From Hymenopellis radicata (lineage: Eukaryota > Basidiomycota > Agaricomycetes > Agaricales > Physalacriaceae): DNA of 64,000 bases. The stretch is from the NCBI GenBank assembly GCA_015501595.1, contig JADNRX010000059.1, positions 124,001 through 188,000 of the forward strand, in the 5' to 3' direction. Position numbers and translations under genes: made by a program. Under the pieces are notes generated by a model, which ran no database searches, had not been told where the DNA came from, and saw nothing but the letters and a program-made list of their open reading frames with translations. Positions 25,174 through 37,056 of the stretch are shown here, piece by piece (the first letter of the stretch is position 1; every line of letters starts with the position of its first letter).

Positions 25174-26476
25174 CTAGTGCTCTCGCAGTCTCTCCTGGCG
25201 ATATAGAAAGCTTTCGTCACATTGTTCCCGCTTGACTACTCGGATGTTTAACCGTGCCCGTGAGACCAGGTGAGGACAGGCCGCCTCAATGACCTGCTTC
25301 AAAGGCGATCCACAGGCAGATATATCGCTCATGTGGTCTCCATTGGTGATAATAATGGTAATTGTGGGAGGGGACGAGAGGGCCGCCCAATTGATATCCA
25401 ACGTGCACCACAATGTGTTCCATTCGCTGTTGAGCCATGCAAGTCGAAGATCCTCTTTAACCGTGACTACGATGGTGATCTCTGGGGCGTTGGTCGACGC
25501 CGATGGCTGATCCTCCAATACCAGACATGACACGAGCCATTCGACGAGACGCCACCCAAAGCGAGGATCGGAGACTTCTGCCTTGATGATTGAGAACCTG
25601 GATAAATCCAGATCCTGGAAACCGTATGTGACGTAGGCATCTAACAGAGAATTTAGTTTGCCACGGTCGTCTTGAAAATTGTTGCCTACAGGGATCCAAC
25701 GGATAGAGTTCCGTTATGATGAGCTCTCTTAAGTTGCTTGCCAAACCAAACAGTATCAATAAACGAGTTGAATGAAGAGTATCAAAACTCAGGACCAGTC
25801 TCTGAACTGACTCCATTGCAATGAGAGTGTAGTTGGCATCAGGATCCGGCATGAGCCTGTCACTGTGGTGCATAGCATAGCCGAGGACTAGGCTGAGCGC
25901 TGAGGCAGTAAGGAGGCACAAAGCCTCGATACGCTGCTCTGGGTTGGGACGTCTAAATCTCGTAAATGGATCGAGAACCAGGTCAAGGACTCGTATGTGC
26001 CCCAAGCATAGTGTCTTCAGATGAGCATTGCCTCGAATTAGAGACACAAACTCGTCCACACGAGGGAACCTGAGATACGCTCGTTCGAATACAAGCGTTG
26101 TGAGTGGGAGACCACGAGCAATTGCAATGATCTTGTAATCCTGGATCTGGCGTACGTCATATGAGACGACGTTCAAACTCGCTAGGGATTTCAAGACGTC
26201 GAAAAGCTGGATGGTACCCCTTTGGTCGCTCGATATCGTAGGATCGATAGTCAGCGCCCTCACAAGAAGCGGGATTTCTGGAACAGCTTGACAAAGCTCC
26301 AAGAAACCAGTGAGGTTGCACAGCGTGACAATCCTAATCGCCCGATAGATGTGGTAACGAGCCCTGTTAGCGAATGAAGTGCATGTCGCCAAGAAGTATC
26401 GGAGCTGAGGGTAGTCGTCTATGAAGTAGTCCACTAATTCATCCACAAGTTCCTGCGGTAGAGGTGCGCCTGACAT
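25174..26476 (-). CDS. F-box-like protein, unknown substrate
   Basis: Two exons, 26476-25690 and 25640-25174, with a 49-nt intron. The N-terminus, PLPQELVDELVDYFIDDYPQLRYFLATCTSF, has the helix pattern of fungal F-box-like domains, with the usual opening LPQELVDE. The remaining 380 residues contain leucine-rich segments (LKTLCLGHIRVLDLVL, VQRLVLSFDTL, NLRELIITEL) typical of a divergent LRR substrate-binding region. The C-terminus reads RLREH. Proteins of this type recruit substrates to SCF ubiquitin ligases; the family is greatly expanded in mushrooms. Reading through the intron gives an alternative C-terminus with poorer composition, so the spliced form is preferred. Confidence 0.68.
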
Positions 26477-26867
26477 CCAAGACGATCCGAGGAGGTTCTA
26501 CAGAATAGAGGTCAGAATTTTTAGGTCTAATCTTCACAAGCCAGGCCTACATGGCAGTCAAGTGAGTTGTAAGCAGATAGTAAGCCGCCAAGGAGCCAGG
26601 AAGCAAACACTGGATGAGATCTAGAGCCAAGGTGTGAATTCAGGGGTCACAAACAATACGCAAGGTGCTAACATTGGTCTAACATTCTATGTGTTGGATG
26701 CGGTGAAACAACAGATCTCTATAGTGGTATTAACTGGCAAATAGGTATACCTGAGCTGGGTATGGACACAATTCGAACATAACAGTCGTCAAGACGTGAG
26801 GGTACAAAACATAAAAGCAAGAATCAAGAATGATAGTTAGCAGCAACCTACGAATCGTGAGCAGGCT
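26477..26867. other. Intergenic region between two F-box-like genes
   Basis: Promoter of the 26476 gene and 3' flank of the next; no other feature supported. Confidence 0.4.
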
Positions 26868-28183
26868 TTAGGCAAACGACCACGGAGAACATACCTCATG
26901 CGAAAGGATATTTCTCTTGGACATGGCGGGTAGAATCGTCTTAACGTCCGCTGCGATGGACGATGAGTACTCGTTGTGATATCTCCATCTCCCCTTCAGA
27001 CCGTCATAGCAGTCCAACTTCACGTCCACCCGCCGCAGCGATGGAATATCGCCGAGGACCGTATCCAGAGCGTTCCATTCCGAAGCATGGTTCGTCAATT
27101 CTCCGCAATAGAATACCTCAAAGGTGACCTCCTCGATCCGGTGCTTGGCCAGGTCCGTAAAGGTCTCCGCAAGCCAACGCAACCATTCCACGGCATCCGT
27201 GTGCTGGTCGCAGCGGACCCACCAGAGCTTGACTTGGATGGAACGGAGTTGCGTAACGTCAATCAGCTTAGAAAGAGGTTCTAATTGAATAAATCAGCAT
27301 TGAGTCAGTGTATGAAGGGAAGGGAAGACGGACCTCCGAGGCACACATTCAGGACGAGGTGCTCGAGCGAGTGACTGTTGAGCCTGAGGATCTCCTTCGT
27401 GGTCTCGATGCGCTCGTTCAAGTGACCGGTCCCGGCGGTGAGAACGGATAACCGGTGCAGGTGACTGAGATCCATAGACTCTTGCAACTGCAAGAGACGG
27501 TGCATGAGAGGCAAATACGAGTGCTCATACAAGCTGAGCGTAAGGGAGTCGAGTTTGAGGTTCATGCCCTTGGGAAGAGGCGTGTCGGACATGTCAATGA
27601 CCTCCTCCAGATCATCGCAGGACATGTAGAAGAGGGAAAGGCGCTTGAGGTGCTCGCAAGCGCCGAGGAGAGCGAGAAAGTCCGCGCATTTGAAGAAAAG
27701 ACCTTCACGCAGTTCGAGATTCGTTACACGCGGCGAGCGGAAGGTCGTCAAAAGCGCGTCCCTCATGCACTGAGACAGCTCGTCCCAGTAGTATCCGCCG
27801 AGATCTAGGGAGATGCGCTCTAGATTCTCGAGCTTCTGCAAGGTGAGTCCGAGGAACTCTTCTTGCGACGCGTCGAGCAGGGGTTCCACTTCGACACTCT
27901 TGACGAGGCGCGCCAGATGGGGATAGGTGGTAATGAGGTTGTAAAAGCGATCAATCTGATGGGAATTCTTGGTGGGTTTGGCACGGTAGAAGCGGAAGCT
28001 CGAATGGTTGTAGAAATGGACATGCGAGAAAAGGTGGCGTTGCGACGCAGATGTCCATGAGGAACAGACGAGCGATGAAGCGTGCAATGCCGCTGGGTCG
28101 TCCAAATTTTGGTCGATGACTGCATCGACAAGCTCTTGCGGTAGCGATTCAAAGCCCGTGGATTGCGTTGGGATCTGCATCAC
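26868..28183 (-). CDS. F-box-like/LRR protein
   Basis: Two exons, 28183-27334 and 27280-26868, with a 53-nt intron. The start FESLPQELVDAVIDQNLDDPAALHASSL matches the basidiomycete F-box-like consensus, followed by VCSSWTSASQRHLFSHVHF, the classic second helix. Leucine-rich segments follow (LENLERISLDLGG, HLKRLSLFYMSCDDL, LDSLTLSLYEHSYL, HLHRLSVL, LEHLVLNVCLG). The second exon adds VTQLRSIQVKLWWV and a C-terminal domain with charged helices. Likely an SCF substrate receptor. It is only distantly similar to the neighbouring F-box gene, so this is a cluster of one class rather than a recent duplicate. Confidence 0.75.
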
Positions 28184-29633
28184 TGTAGCACATTAGCACC
28201 GAAGGAGGTCAAGTGATGATATTAAATCAAATAAACGCACTGTTTATAGAGCTGTCGCACACAGAGTACGTTCGGGATAGTCGCGATGATGTTAGAAGCC
28301 TAGGGAGTCGAACCAAACTTTGAAGAGCTAGCGGAACACATGAAGTTTGGAGTGTGATGAAGGCGTCTTATATGCAGGTGGCAAAAAAAGGTTGGCGACA
28401 AATATTATCCGGCGGTCCCTTAACAGTGTCGTGAGTAAACGGCCGTCTTGGCGGTGATATCCCGAGAATTTCCGATCAAATCAATAGAGTCTGGGCCACA
28501 GTGTGCTAAGTTGAAAGCTTGCCACTGGCCAGTTGCCTCCGGACAATGTCCAGAGTCGGGCAAAGAAGGTCCTCGACTGTCTGGGGAACAAAGACAACTG
28601 ATTGCTAGTGATTGCACAGATATAGCACGTTCATAACCTTAACTATCTTTCATGCGTCATGCAAGAAGAAATTCAGTTTCCGCGGTCGGAGAGTACCCAT
28701 TGCCGGAAACATATGTTGTGCGCGACCACCTCGAGGCGCGCCATCCTGCTGTTATTTATCGTCTGCACCCCATATGTTTATGGACCCTGTGGAGTCATGG
28801 TGCGATTACCAGCGCGCGCGAAAGAGATGGACCGACCATTGCAGGAACTCGCAAGTCTTCAGACACCGGCGAGATCATGTTCACTGCGGAGGTCGAAAAA
28901 CATTATCAGGTGACGAAGTAGTGCAGTCTTCTATGCGTGTCGGTCGAGGTTAACCAATGGAATCATCAAAGAACGTTCGCCTTAGCGCGAAACCCGCTCT
29001 CACGGAGGGGACCAGCGTATCGGGCGCTTGGGGGAACCGGCCAGAAGCCGCCAGATATGGGGGTTGTTGCTAGACGTGTTAGAACAGATTCAGCCCAGAG
29101 CGCTGGAGTGCTTCCAGAATAAGTGTACGAACGCATGCAGCGTCCATGACCACGGTTGTAGATACGAGGCTCTGGACGCGATATCCCCGGATTTCAGGTG
29201 ACCCATTAGGCGGGATTCGGGGAAAGAGCAAGGACAATCCTAGAGCGACAAGTGTATGGATGTGAAGAGAAGTCAAGTACTAGTAGTCCTTGTGGTTCGT
29301 TAGGGTTCGTTTCTGGCAGCAAAGAGGTACCCGCACGCCGCGTTGGCAGAAAAAGAAGGCAGCGTGATCTTGGAGCGATAAGTATAGATTGGAGAATGTC
29401 ATGGCTGCTATATAATGGCGAAGAGTCACCACGCCTGAGGCTCATTTTCGGGACAAGGACATTCGTCTGTGGCGGTCATGGTGGTCAGAAGCAAACTAAG
29501 TGACACCTCGGTCCGGCTTGCCTTCGTTCCACGATGTCTACTATGTACCCGCACTACAAATAAAAGTTACAAATCTATAATGCAGAATTATAGAGGACAT
29601 ATCGTACAAAAGGTAATACTAGCTATGCGCTGT
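28184..29633. other. Gene-poor stretch of 1.45 kb
   Basis: No gene is supported. Several 60-110 codon frames at 28612-29122 overlap on the plus strand without splice signals or family features. I find no transposon termini, tRNA or long repeat. Confidence 0.4.
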
Positions 29634-31178
29634 TCACTTAGGATCTATCAAGTCCACCACGGAATCCAGCACGACCTTCGGTTGCAGCAATAAACGCTGT
29701 TCTACTTCGGGCACTGGCGCGCTGCCACTTTCGCCTGCATTCTCTGGGATGTCTTTTCTAGTGCTGCATCGCAAACCCACTTCGGTAGTAATCAGGATAG
29801 CCCCTCGAGAGGATCCGTATTCTCCGAACGCGTCCATCATCCTCCGAGAGTCAAATCCGCCGTCATTTTCGATTGCCACAATTTCGAAGCGTGTCGACAT
29901 GATCTCTTCTCTCGTCACCTGTGCTAAATGCGACACGGTGCGCGAAATACGCTTGATCTGGTCCCCGAACTTTGCCCGCATCCCGTCTCGTGTCGATAAA
30001 GCGTATCGATCAGAGGTGGGACAGCCAGCGATGAATAGAATGTCCGACGACCAACGGTACATGGTCTCTGATAACTCGTTGATCGAGTAGTCATTGAGGT
30101 ATGGATACATCGTGTGGATATGCCGGTGAGTTAATGCACGCCATCGAGAGGATGTCGGCTGAGACTCTGTTAGCTGTTCAGAGACGATGTTACCGGTCAG
30201 AGCTTGAATCACTCACCGGCCATATACATATGCGCATAAATTTGAGATAATATGCCATCTGGTTTTGAGGGGAAACCCATACAGAATGGTGTTAACGCTC
30301 GCGCCACACATGTCGAGATGCAGCCTTGCAGAGCCAACTGGACAAGCATAGGATCTTGTGAATGATCCCTGCTTGAAAGGATACGAGCCAGATTTGGACC
30401 GAGTCGTGAGGCGGTCTCCTGCACTGCCTGGTGGGTTGCCTTGGACGATGACGAAGAGTGGGACTTCTTGTCAAATGAAGAAAGCTCCGTGGCGGCTGCG
30501 GCAAACTGCAGGATTTCAGAGTTAAGATCCTGAACAGCCTGCAGGACCTGAGCACCAGACCAACTGTCGGTCTTTGTCATGAAGACCTCCGAGCTTTTTG
30601 TCAAGGCTCTCTGTTCGTCCACCGCCAGCACAGTCACCTCAACTTCTTCCGTCAACCGCTCCATTCGCCTCGAACCCCCTCCTCGCCCCACCATTGTGCT
30701 GTTTCTCCGCATTCGATCGCGTCCTTGCAGATATTTCCGCATCCCTGGCCTTTAGCAAGGCCTTGGTTTCTTTTAAAGTCCTTTCGAGCATACGGCAGCG
30801 TGCCTCCAGCTTGGAAAGCTCTGTCTTAGTCTGCGAAAGCTCCCTGCGGGCATCTTCCAAGTCTCGACGTATTGACATAGGTGGTAGCTGAGGATCCGAT
30901 GAGGCAGAACAAGTGCATGTATCTTGCCTACCGTCAGCGGCGTCTAATCTTTCACGTAACGAGGCGCACTCTCGAGTCAGCCTGGCAATAGGGTCGGGTA
31001 CGGGCGTAAGGGTCCGGGAATGCGGGCTGGAATCTGAGTCGTGGTCGTGGGATGATGGTGCCCTGGAAGAGATTCCGGGGCTACGGAGAGCAAAAAACTC
31101 GACAGTCGTATCGTACAACCCTCGCAGGTGTAGGTTAGCGGAGGGCAGGATGGACATTGTTGCAAATATTACAGCCAA
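29634..31178 (-). CDS. Coiled-coil protein of unknown function, one unresolved frame break
   Basis: Begins at 31178 (MAVIFATMSILP) or 31157 and codes a Ser/Asp-rich start, then a coiled coil from IARLTRECASLRERL through LLKARDAEISARTRSNAEKQ. Near 30640-30700 the frame must shift to continue with TEEVEVTVLAVDEQRALTKS, SEVFMTKTDSWSGAQVLQAV and QDLNSEILQFAAAATELS, a block I associate with a basidiomycete-specific family. No convincing intron bridges the shift, so a single-base error or mutation is likely. A normal intron near 30223-30183 joins AHMYMA to ESQPTSSRWRALTH. The tail ends VVLDSVVDLIDPK at 29634. Alpha-helical C-terminal domain of unknown role. Confidence 0.58.
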
Positions 31179-31507
31179 GCTGCCGCGGCGTACGTGATAA
31201 TCACTGATTGTGTTATCCTCTCGATATGAGAGGGTTTATCCATGGGAAAGTAGGGCACTTGGAACAATAGGCGTGGCCACGCGACTGCCTCATTGCAGTC
31301 GCGTTTTCTGGAAACGCAGGGTGCCATCACCGTCGACCTCGAGGTGGGACGCGTCATGCAAAGATCCTCCATCCTCGTGTTAGCTCTTGCTTTTCAGCAG
31401 CGAAGCAACAAAGCGCCTCACTATAGGCGGCACGTCTGTAACGATTCCCCGCCCCTTCCAATACTTCACGTTACTATCTCATCTACTAATTGAATGATAC
31501 ATACGCG

Positions 31508-34500
31508 ATGAAGCAATCCGCAGACACTAGAAAACCATACACCGGGCCTGTTCGATCTCTCGTCCTTGCTCTCGATGTTGGAACAACATTCAGTGGGGTA
31601 AGTGCGTCTGTCGCGTCCCGCGGAAGCAACTACATTCTCTTCATCAAGGTCTCCTATGCCATACTCGAACCAGGCGAAATACCGAAAATACACGGCGTAA
31701 CGCGGTACGTCTTGCCACTTGGTTGCTCTTTTTCTTCTCACACAAGTTATTCAAGATTTCCGGGACAAGAACATGTCGCGGGCAACTCGAAGATACCATC
31801 GGTTATGTACTACGATAAGGCTGGGAACATGATGGCTGCGGGGGCAGAGGCAGACACAACATCGGCCCAGTCGCAAGCAGAAGACGAGGAATGGATAAAG
31901 TCAGAATTGTGCGTCCCCACCTTATGCTCATTGAACCAATAATCAATAAGGTTGGTAGATTCAAGTTACGATTACGACCGCGAACGATGAAGTTAAACAT
32001 GAACGGGATGCGCCTAGGTCCCTTACCATATCGCAAGACCGCCGTGCACGTCTTTGGCGACTTTTTGGGTTATTTGTATCAGTGCACACAAACGTTTATC
32101 AAGGATACCCACGGGAACGGCACCGCGCTATGGAAAGCCGTAGAACACGACATACAATTTGTGCTCTCACATCCCAATGGTTGGGAGGGTGCGCAACAAG
32201 CGAAGATGCGGCGGGCAGCTGTGTTCGGTGGGCTTATTCCCGACTCGAACGAAGGCAGGGCGCGCATCCGATTCGTAACTGAAGGAGAAGCTAGTCTTCA
32301 TGCTTGTGTCCTGAATGGCTTAGCTGCTGACGTTCTCTCAGTAAGTCGAACTTCGTTTTCGTACTAACTATTGACTAACCATGTACAGTCCGAGCACAAA
32401 GCTGGATTCCTGGTTGCTGATGCGGGAGGTGGAACTCTTGACATCAGTTCATATACGATCCTAGCCCAGCATCCTCTGGTTATAGAAGAAGTTGCGCCTC
32501 CTGATTGTATATTTGCTGGTTCTGTTTTCGTCAGCCGTCGCGCGCGGCAGCTTCTCGAAGGTGAGATCGATGACTTGTGTTTTGCCGGAGCTGACTTGCC
32601 TACAGAGAAGCTCAAGAACTCTAAATATGGCACACCGGAGACTCTGGACCACGTAAGTAGCTCGTCTCTCCATAACCTGATTAGCTTAGCCTTGCTCTTA
32701 AGATCACGAAACGCTTCGATGAAACGACTAAACGACTGTTCCGGGTCAAGACCCAAACTCAGTTCATTGTCTTTGGCTCTCCTCTTGATAAAGACCCTGC
32801 GGCTGGTATTCGAAGCGGGCAGCTGAAACTTACTGGGTGAGTCTAGCTATCAATCGAAGCACACAAAATGTTGAATGTCGTTCTAGAGAAGAGGTAGCCG
32901 GACTCTTTGAGCCTTCAATACAGGGTACGCTTCGTTTATGCTGCGTTGAGTGATGTTCGACTAACCCTCCTCTCCTTAGCCGCGGTCACTGCAATTAAAG
33001 CTCAAATTGATGCGTCTAAGGGCAATATCAAGGTATTTTCGTCCTTACACAGAGGTCTTTGGTTGACCGACGACCACGCAGTCTGTCTTTCTTGTTGGGG
33101 GCTACGCGGCCAGCCCGTGGCTTTTCAGCCAACTTCAAGAACGTCTTGCTAAGTACAAGGTCGCTGTTAGTCGTCCAGACACGCAAACGTACGTGCCTAG
33201 GTCTCATTTACTTGATCGAACTAATGTTTCGAAAGATCGAAAGCTGTCGCCGATGGAGCAATTGGCTTTTATTGCGATCACCACGTTTCCGCTCGGGTGG
33301 CCAAGTTCATGTACGGTGTTGAGTATCTACGTGCTTTCGACCCTAAGGATCCAGGTCATCTGGCGCGTAAGGATAGACTTACAGAATTGCCCTCTGGACC
33401 CAAGCTTCTTGCGGATGCGTTCGACTGCATTCTCGCTCGTGTAAGTGGGGCTTGCTGCTTTATGGAGTCATCAATTAACCTTTTCATCCAGGGCACCAAA
33501 GTGAAGGAATCGACGGTGTTTACGCGCAAGTACTGCACGGAGCTCACCAATTTGTCCATGCTTTCGGTCTTTGAGGTGGAAATCTGGTGCTATCGAGGCG
33601 GCGATAAGATTCCTCTTTGGATCGAGCGTCACGCAGGTGAGTTTGCTGATGACGCGTCTGATACTACAGAGTTGATGCGTGTTTTGTGCAGAGAACTTTT
33701 CTACTCTTTGTCTTGTAAGAGCCGATTTGTCGCCGTTATCAGGAATCGTGGAGACCAAGGTCGGAAGAGATGGACGATCGTACTGGACCATTGTTTTCTC
33801 GATAGAGATACATTTTGGTCTTACCGAGTTCAAAGCTCGCATCAAATGGCTTGATAATGTGAGTTCCAAAATATACGTTCCCTGCATTATCTCAACTCGA
33901 TCCCAAGGGAACTACCAAATAGTAAGGAAGCAATTCTCGTCCTCTCGTGAAGTGCTAACATACGTACCATAGCGGACCTGCTTCAATTATCTACAACGAA
34001 CGCGGTCACCGCGTTGAGGAAGACGAGCCCGACAGCAATCCCGAAGACGACATGACCGTTGATTCCCGTTCTGCAGCAGTTTCACGAGCACCGTCTATGG
34101 ACACTCGTCGCCCACCTGAAAGCGTGTCAAGTCATACCAGAGCACCTTCAAGTAGCCATACTGCAAAGAGCCCCAGGATACCTGATGTGGTGCAAGCGCC
34201 GCCCTCTGGCTTGCAGACACCATACGCCGAGCCCGAGCAGCGCTCAAGAGGTCTGGAGAGCAGTCGCAGTAGTGCAAGTCGCGGACGGCCCAAGGAGAAA
34301 GGCAAGGAGAGGGAAAGGGTCGCGGAGAATGGACACACTACGGATGGGACGAGTACGCGAAGTTCGTCCATAGGCAAGATCGGGGAGACGCTCTCATCGG
34401 TTTGGGGAGCTCCTGAAGCATCGCCAGCGAAGAGCCCGACTACACTGAGGGAAGGCCGCTCGAGATTGGGTTCTGTTGCAGAAGTACCCTCAGTTGCAAA

Positions 34501-36460
34501 TACCGATGTTCCTCCACCTCCCGCCCCGGCCGTCGATACACCTCGATCTTTGGGTATCGCGCCTTCCCTTTCCTCCAAACGTGGATCACCGTCTGTGAGG
34601 AGTACAGCACCCTCAGTCTCGCAAAGTGTTGCTCCCGAGGCGACTCCGTCGCGCAGAACCTCGGCTGTGCATAGTCCAAGGCATTCAATGTCTACTCCGG
34701 CTCACACCACAGAAACTGTGGCCCCCGCAGCGCCCATAGTCGTCGAGAACGTAATTCGTTCTCCTGTCATTGCACCCATGTCACCGGGAAATATGCTAGC
34801 TTCAGGAAATCCTTGGGGCTCGTCAGGTGGCGCCGCCGCTGAACCTGAGAAGCCAGCGGAGAACAGTGGTTCCATGTTTGGCTCTGGGTTGTTTTCTTCA
34901 TTCACAGGCGCCGCGCCTGGGGAAAGCAGTGGTGGGGGCAGTATCTTGGGTTCGCTATGGGGAGCAAGAGCACGAAATCGGCGACTCCCAAATCGAGTGG
35001 GACGCCTAAACCTGCTACCCCGAAAGTTGAACCTGCCCCAGAGCCAGCACCTATTGTATCAGAGTCTAGGTCTCCGCGAGGTTCTCGTCCCTCTACACCC
35101 AAGCCTGCTGGCGAAACAGCGCCAGCGACGTCGTCTAGGCAAGCTACGCCCAAACCTGAAGGTCTATCACTAAGTAATGGGTCTGCCGCTCCGCTTCTCC
35201 TAAACCACCTGTCGCATCGTCGCCAAGGGCTAAATCTACCACGGCTACTCCCAATAAACCAGCTGAGGGTTTGCCAGCTGAAACTGGCGCTGGTAGGAGC
35301 GCGTCACCGAAGCCCACCGCCTCGTCTTCGTCGGGTAAATCCGTTTCGGGGACTCCCAGCAAAGCGCCTCAAGGTCTATCAATAGATAGCGGTGCTGGTG
35401 GGAGTGCATCCCCCAAGCCACCTGTCGCTGCTTCTCCTTGGGCGAAATCCATCTCGGCGACTCCCAACAAATCATCTCCCAAACTTCCGCTATCTCCTTT
35501 ATCCCAATCTACCTTCCCTTCTCCCAGACTTGGCTCGTCGCCATTAGCGGGTGATCCGGAGAACGCCGAGCCGTCTTCCTTGTTCGCTACTCTCTCTGCA
35601 GCGTCGCCCAACCCTGTAGCGCAGGAAGTCGAAGCAGCGCCGCCAGCGCCAGACCCAGCGCCTGAGCCCGAGCTGACGCCAGAGCCACCTTCGTCGAAGA
35701 AGTCTTCTCGGAAATCGTCATTGAAGCAGGCGATGAAAGAGAAAGAGAAAGAAGCTACGCCACTCGTCGCTGCTGCAGTGGTTCTCCCCTCGTCGAGCAA
35801 ACCAACGCCGAAACCAGAGACAACGGATCTAGCCCCTACTGAGCCTGCGGCACCATCTGCCGAAACCGAAATCGCTGCTCCTGTGAAATCTGCTGCACCT
35901 TCGCCGAAGCCGACTCCGAAGATTGAATCTGCGGAGGTGGCACCAGTAACTGAGGACGCGGCTGCTGCACCTGCTGCGCTGCCAGAAACTCAGGATGCGG
36001 CTTCTACGCCTGCAGCCGAAACTACTGTGAACAAACGGACAGTTCAGAGCCGGCTGCAAGTGCCGCAGACCCCGCTCCAACTGAACCTCAGGCGGCTTCC
36101 GAACCGCCACCCGCACCTGATGCTGAAGCTACCGCACCGGCTGCAGATACCGGTGATGCTGCAAAGGAGGCAGAGGCGTCTGCTGCTGCGACGCAGGAAA
36201 CGGCTGCACCGGAGACGTCCGCGACTGATGCACCCAAGTCCCCGTTGAAACTGGATATTTTGGAATTGCCAACTACAACACCAGGCCCGGCTTCTTCAGT
36301 GCCGTTGACAGCAGTGACGACGACGGCTGAGGGCGAAGACGAGGAAAAGAAGGAAGAGGAGGACAAGAAGGAAGAGAAGGAAGAGGAAGATGCCGGTGGG
36401 AAGAAAGGGAAGAAGGGTAAGGGAGGTGGTAAAGGAGCGAAGAAGGGGAAGAAGAAATAG
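31508..36460 (+). CDS. HSPA12-like Hsp70 ATPase fused to a long low-complexity tail
   Basis: Thirteen exons code an actin-fold ATPase: 31508-31597, 31649-31704, 31756-31908, 31959-32340, 32389-32652, 32703-32836, 32887-32924, 32980-33032, 33082-33188, 33236-33440, 33492-33636, 33692-33858 and 33908-33921 (14 nt). Signatures are LALDVGTTFSGV (phosphate 1), FLVADAGGGTLDISS (phosphate 2) and VFLVGGYAASPWL (adenosine motif), in the spacing of HSPA12-like Hsp70s, which lack the canonical peptide-binding domain. The last exon starts at 33973 with YGPASIIYNE, the usual family end, but runs on for about 830 codons of Ser/Pro/Ala/Lys-rich sequence with three 35-residue repeats (35158-35477). It ends in an acidic run and the KKGKKGKGGGKGAKKGKKK tail. 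The tail frame is broken near 34959, 35185 and 36025. Substrate unknown. Confidence 0.72.
35158..35477 (+). repeat. Three tandem ~107-bp units coding a 35-residue repeat in the Hsp70-like tail
   Basis: Units at 35158-35264 (107 bp), 35265-35369 (105 bp) and 35370-35477 (108 bp) code the pattern (E/Q)GL..-6 variable-..SASPKP..-8 variable-..KS.S.TP.K. Units 2 and 3 are multiples of three. Unit 1 is one base short, exactly where the frame breaks, arguing for a missing base near 35181-35192. Confidence 0.7.
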
Positions 36461-37056
36461 ATGTTCTCTCTGTTGTATCCTGGATTGTTGTTGTACTGTG
36501 TATATATGTACAGGGAATGTATTTATTGGATAATTGTTTGAACGAGTAACTGAGAGTTGGATGATGGGCCAAGACGTTGAAATTCTGAGACGTTGGAAAT
36601 TTGAGCAAGAACTGAGCGATGACCTTCTCATGGCTTCTGTTCAACTTTCAACTTTGGAAACCAAACCTAACTCATGTCTAGTACACGACATTCCTGAACT
36701 CAAATGGATATTCCGCACATACCGAACTCTTCTATCTCATTCACAAGTCTCTGAAAACAATAATGATACAGCTGGACATGCGTAAGAGCATAGGAATAGA
36801 ATAAGAGTCGAGACTCGCTCGGAAACCCAAAAAGGAAGTAGCCGTCTATAAGCGCGTCCGTCGAAATTTTTTTGCATAAGGATCGCGTCGTAAAACGCTG
36901 CATTAACGAGGGATTAGACGGCGCAGTGGCGGTTATTTCTTGAATTGGGGAACCCCAGAGAGTTTTGAGTCCCGTGATGTCAACTTTCCCATAAGCGGCT
37001 CGCTACACTTTTGAGCAATTTCTCCGGCATTACCCGCACCTTGTCCTCCTTCCCTC
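36461..37056. other. Intergenic region upstream of PDA1
   Basis: 3' flank of the Hsp70-like gene (with a possible ATATATGTA-rich polyadenylation region near 36500-36520) and the PDA1 promoter. No gene supported. Confidence 0.4.

Noticed and set aside
28612..29122. Overlapping plus-strand frames of 61-113 codons in the gene-poor stretch.
   Set aside because: Mutually overlapping, no recognisable motifs, biased composition only; treated as chance.
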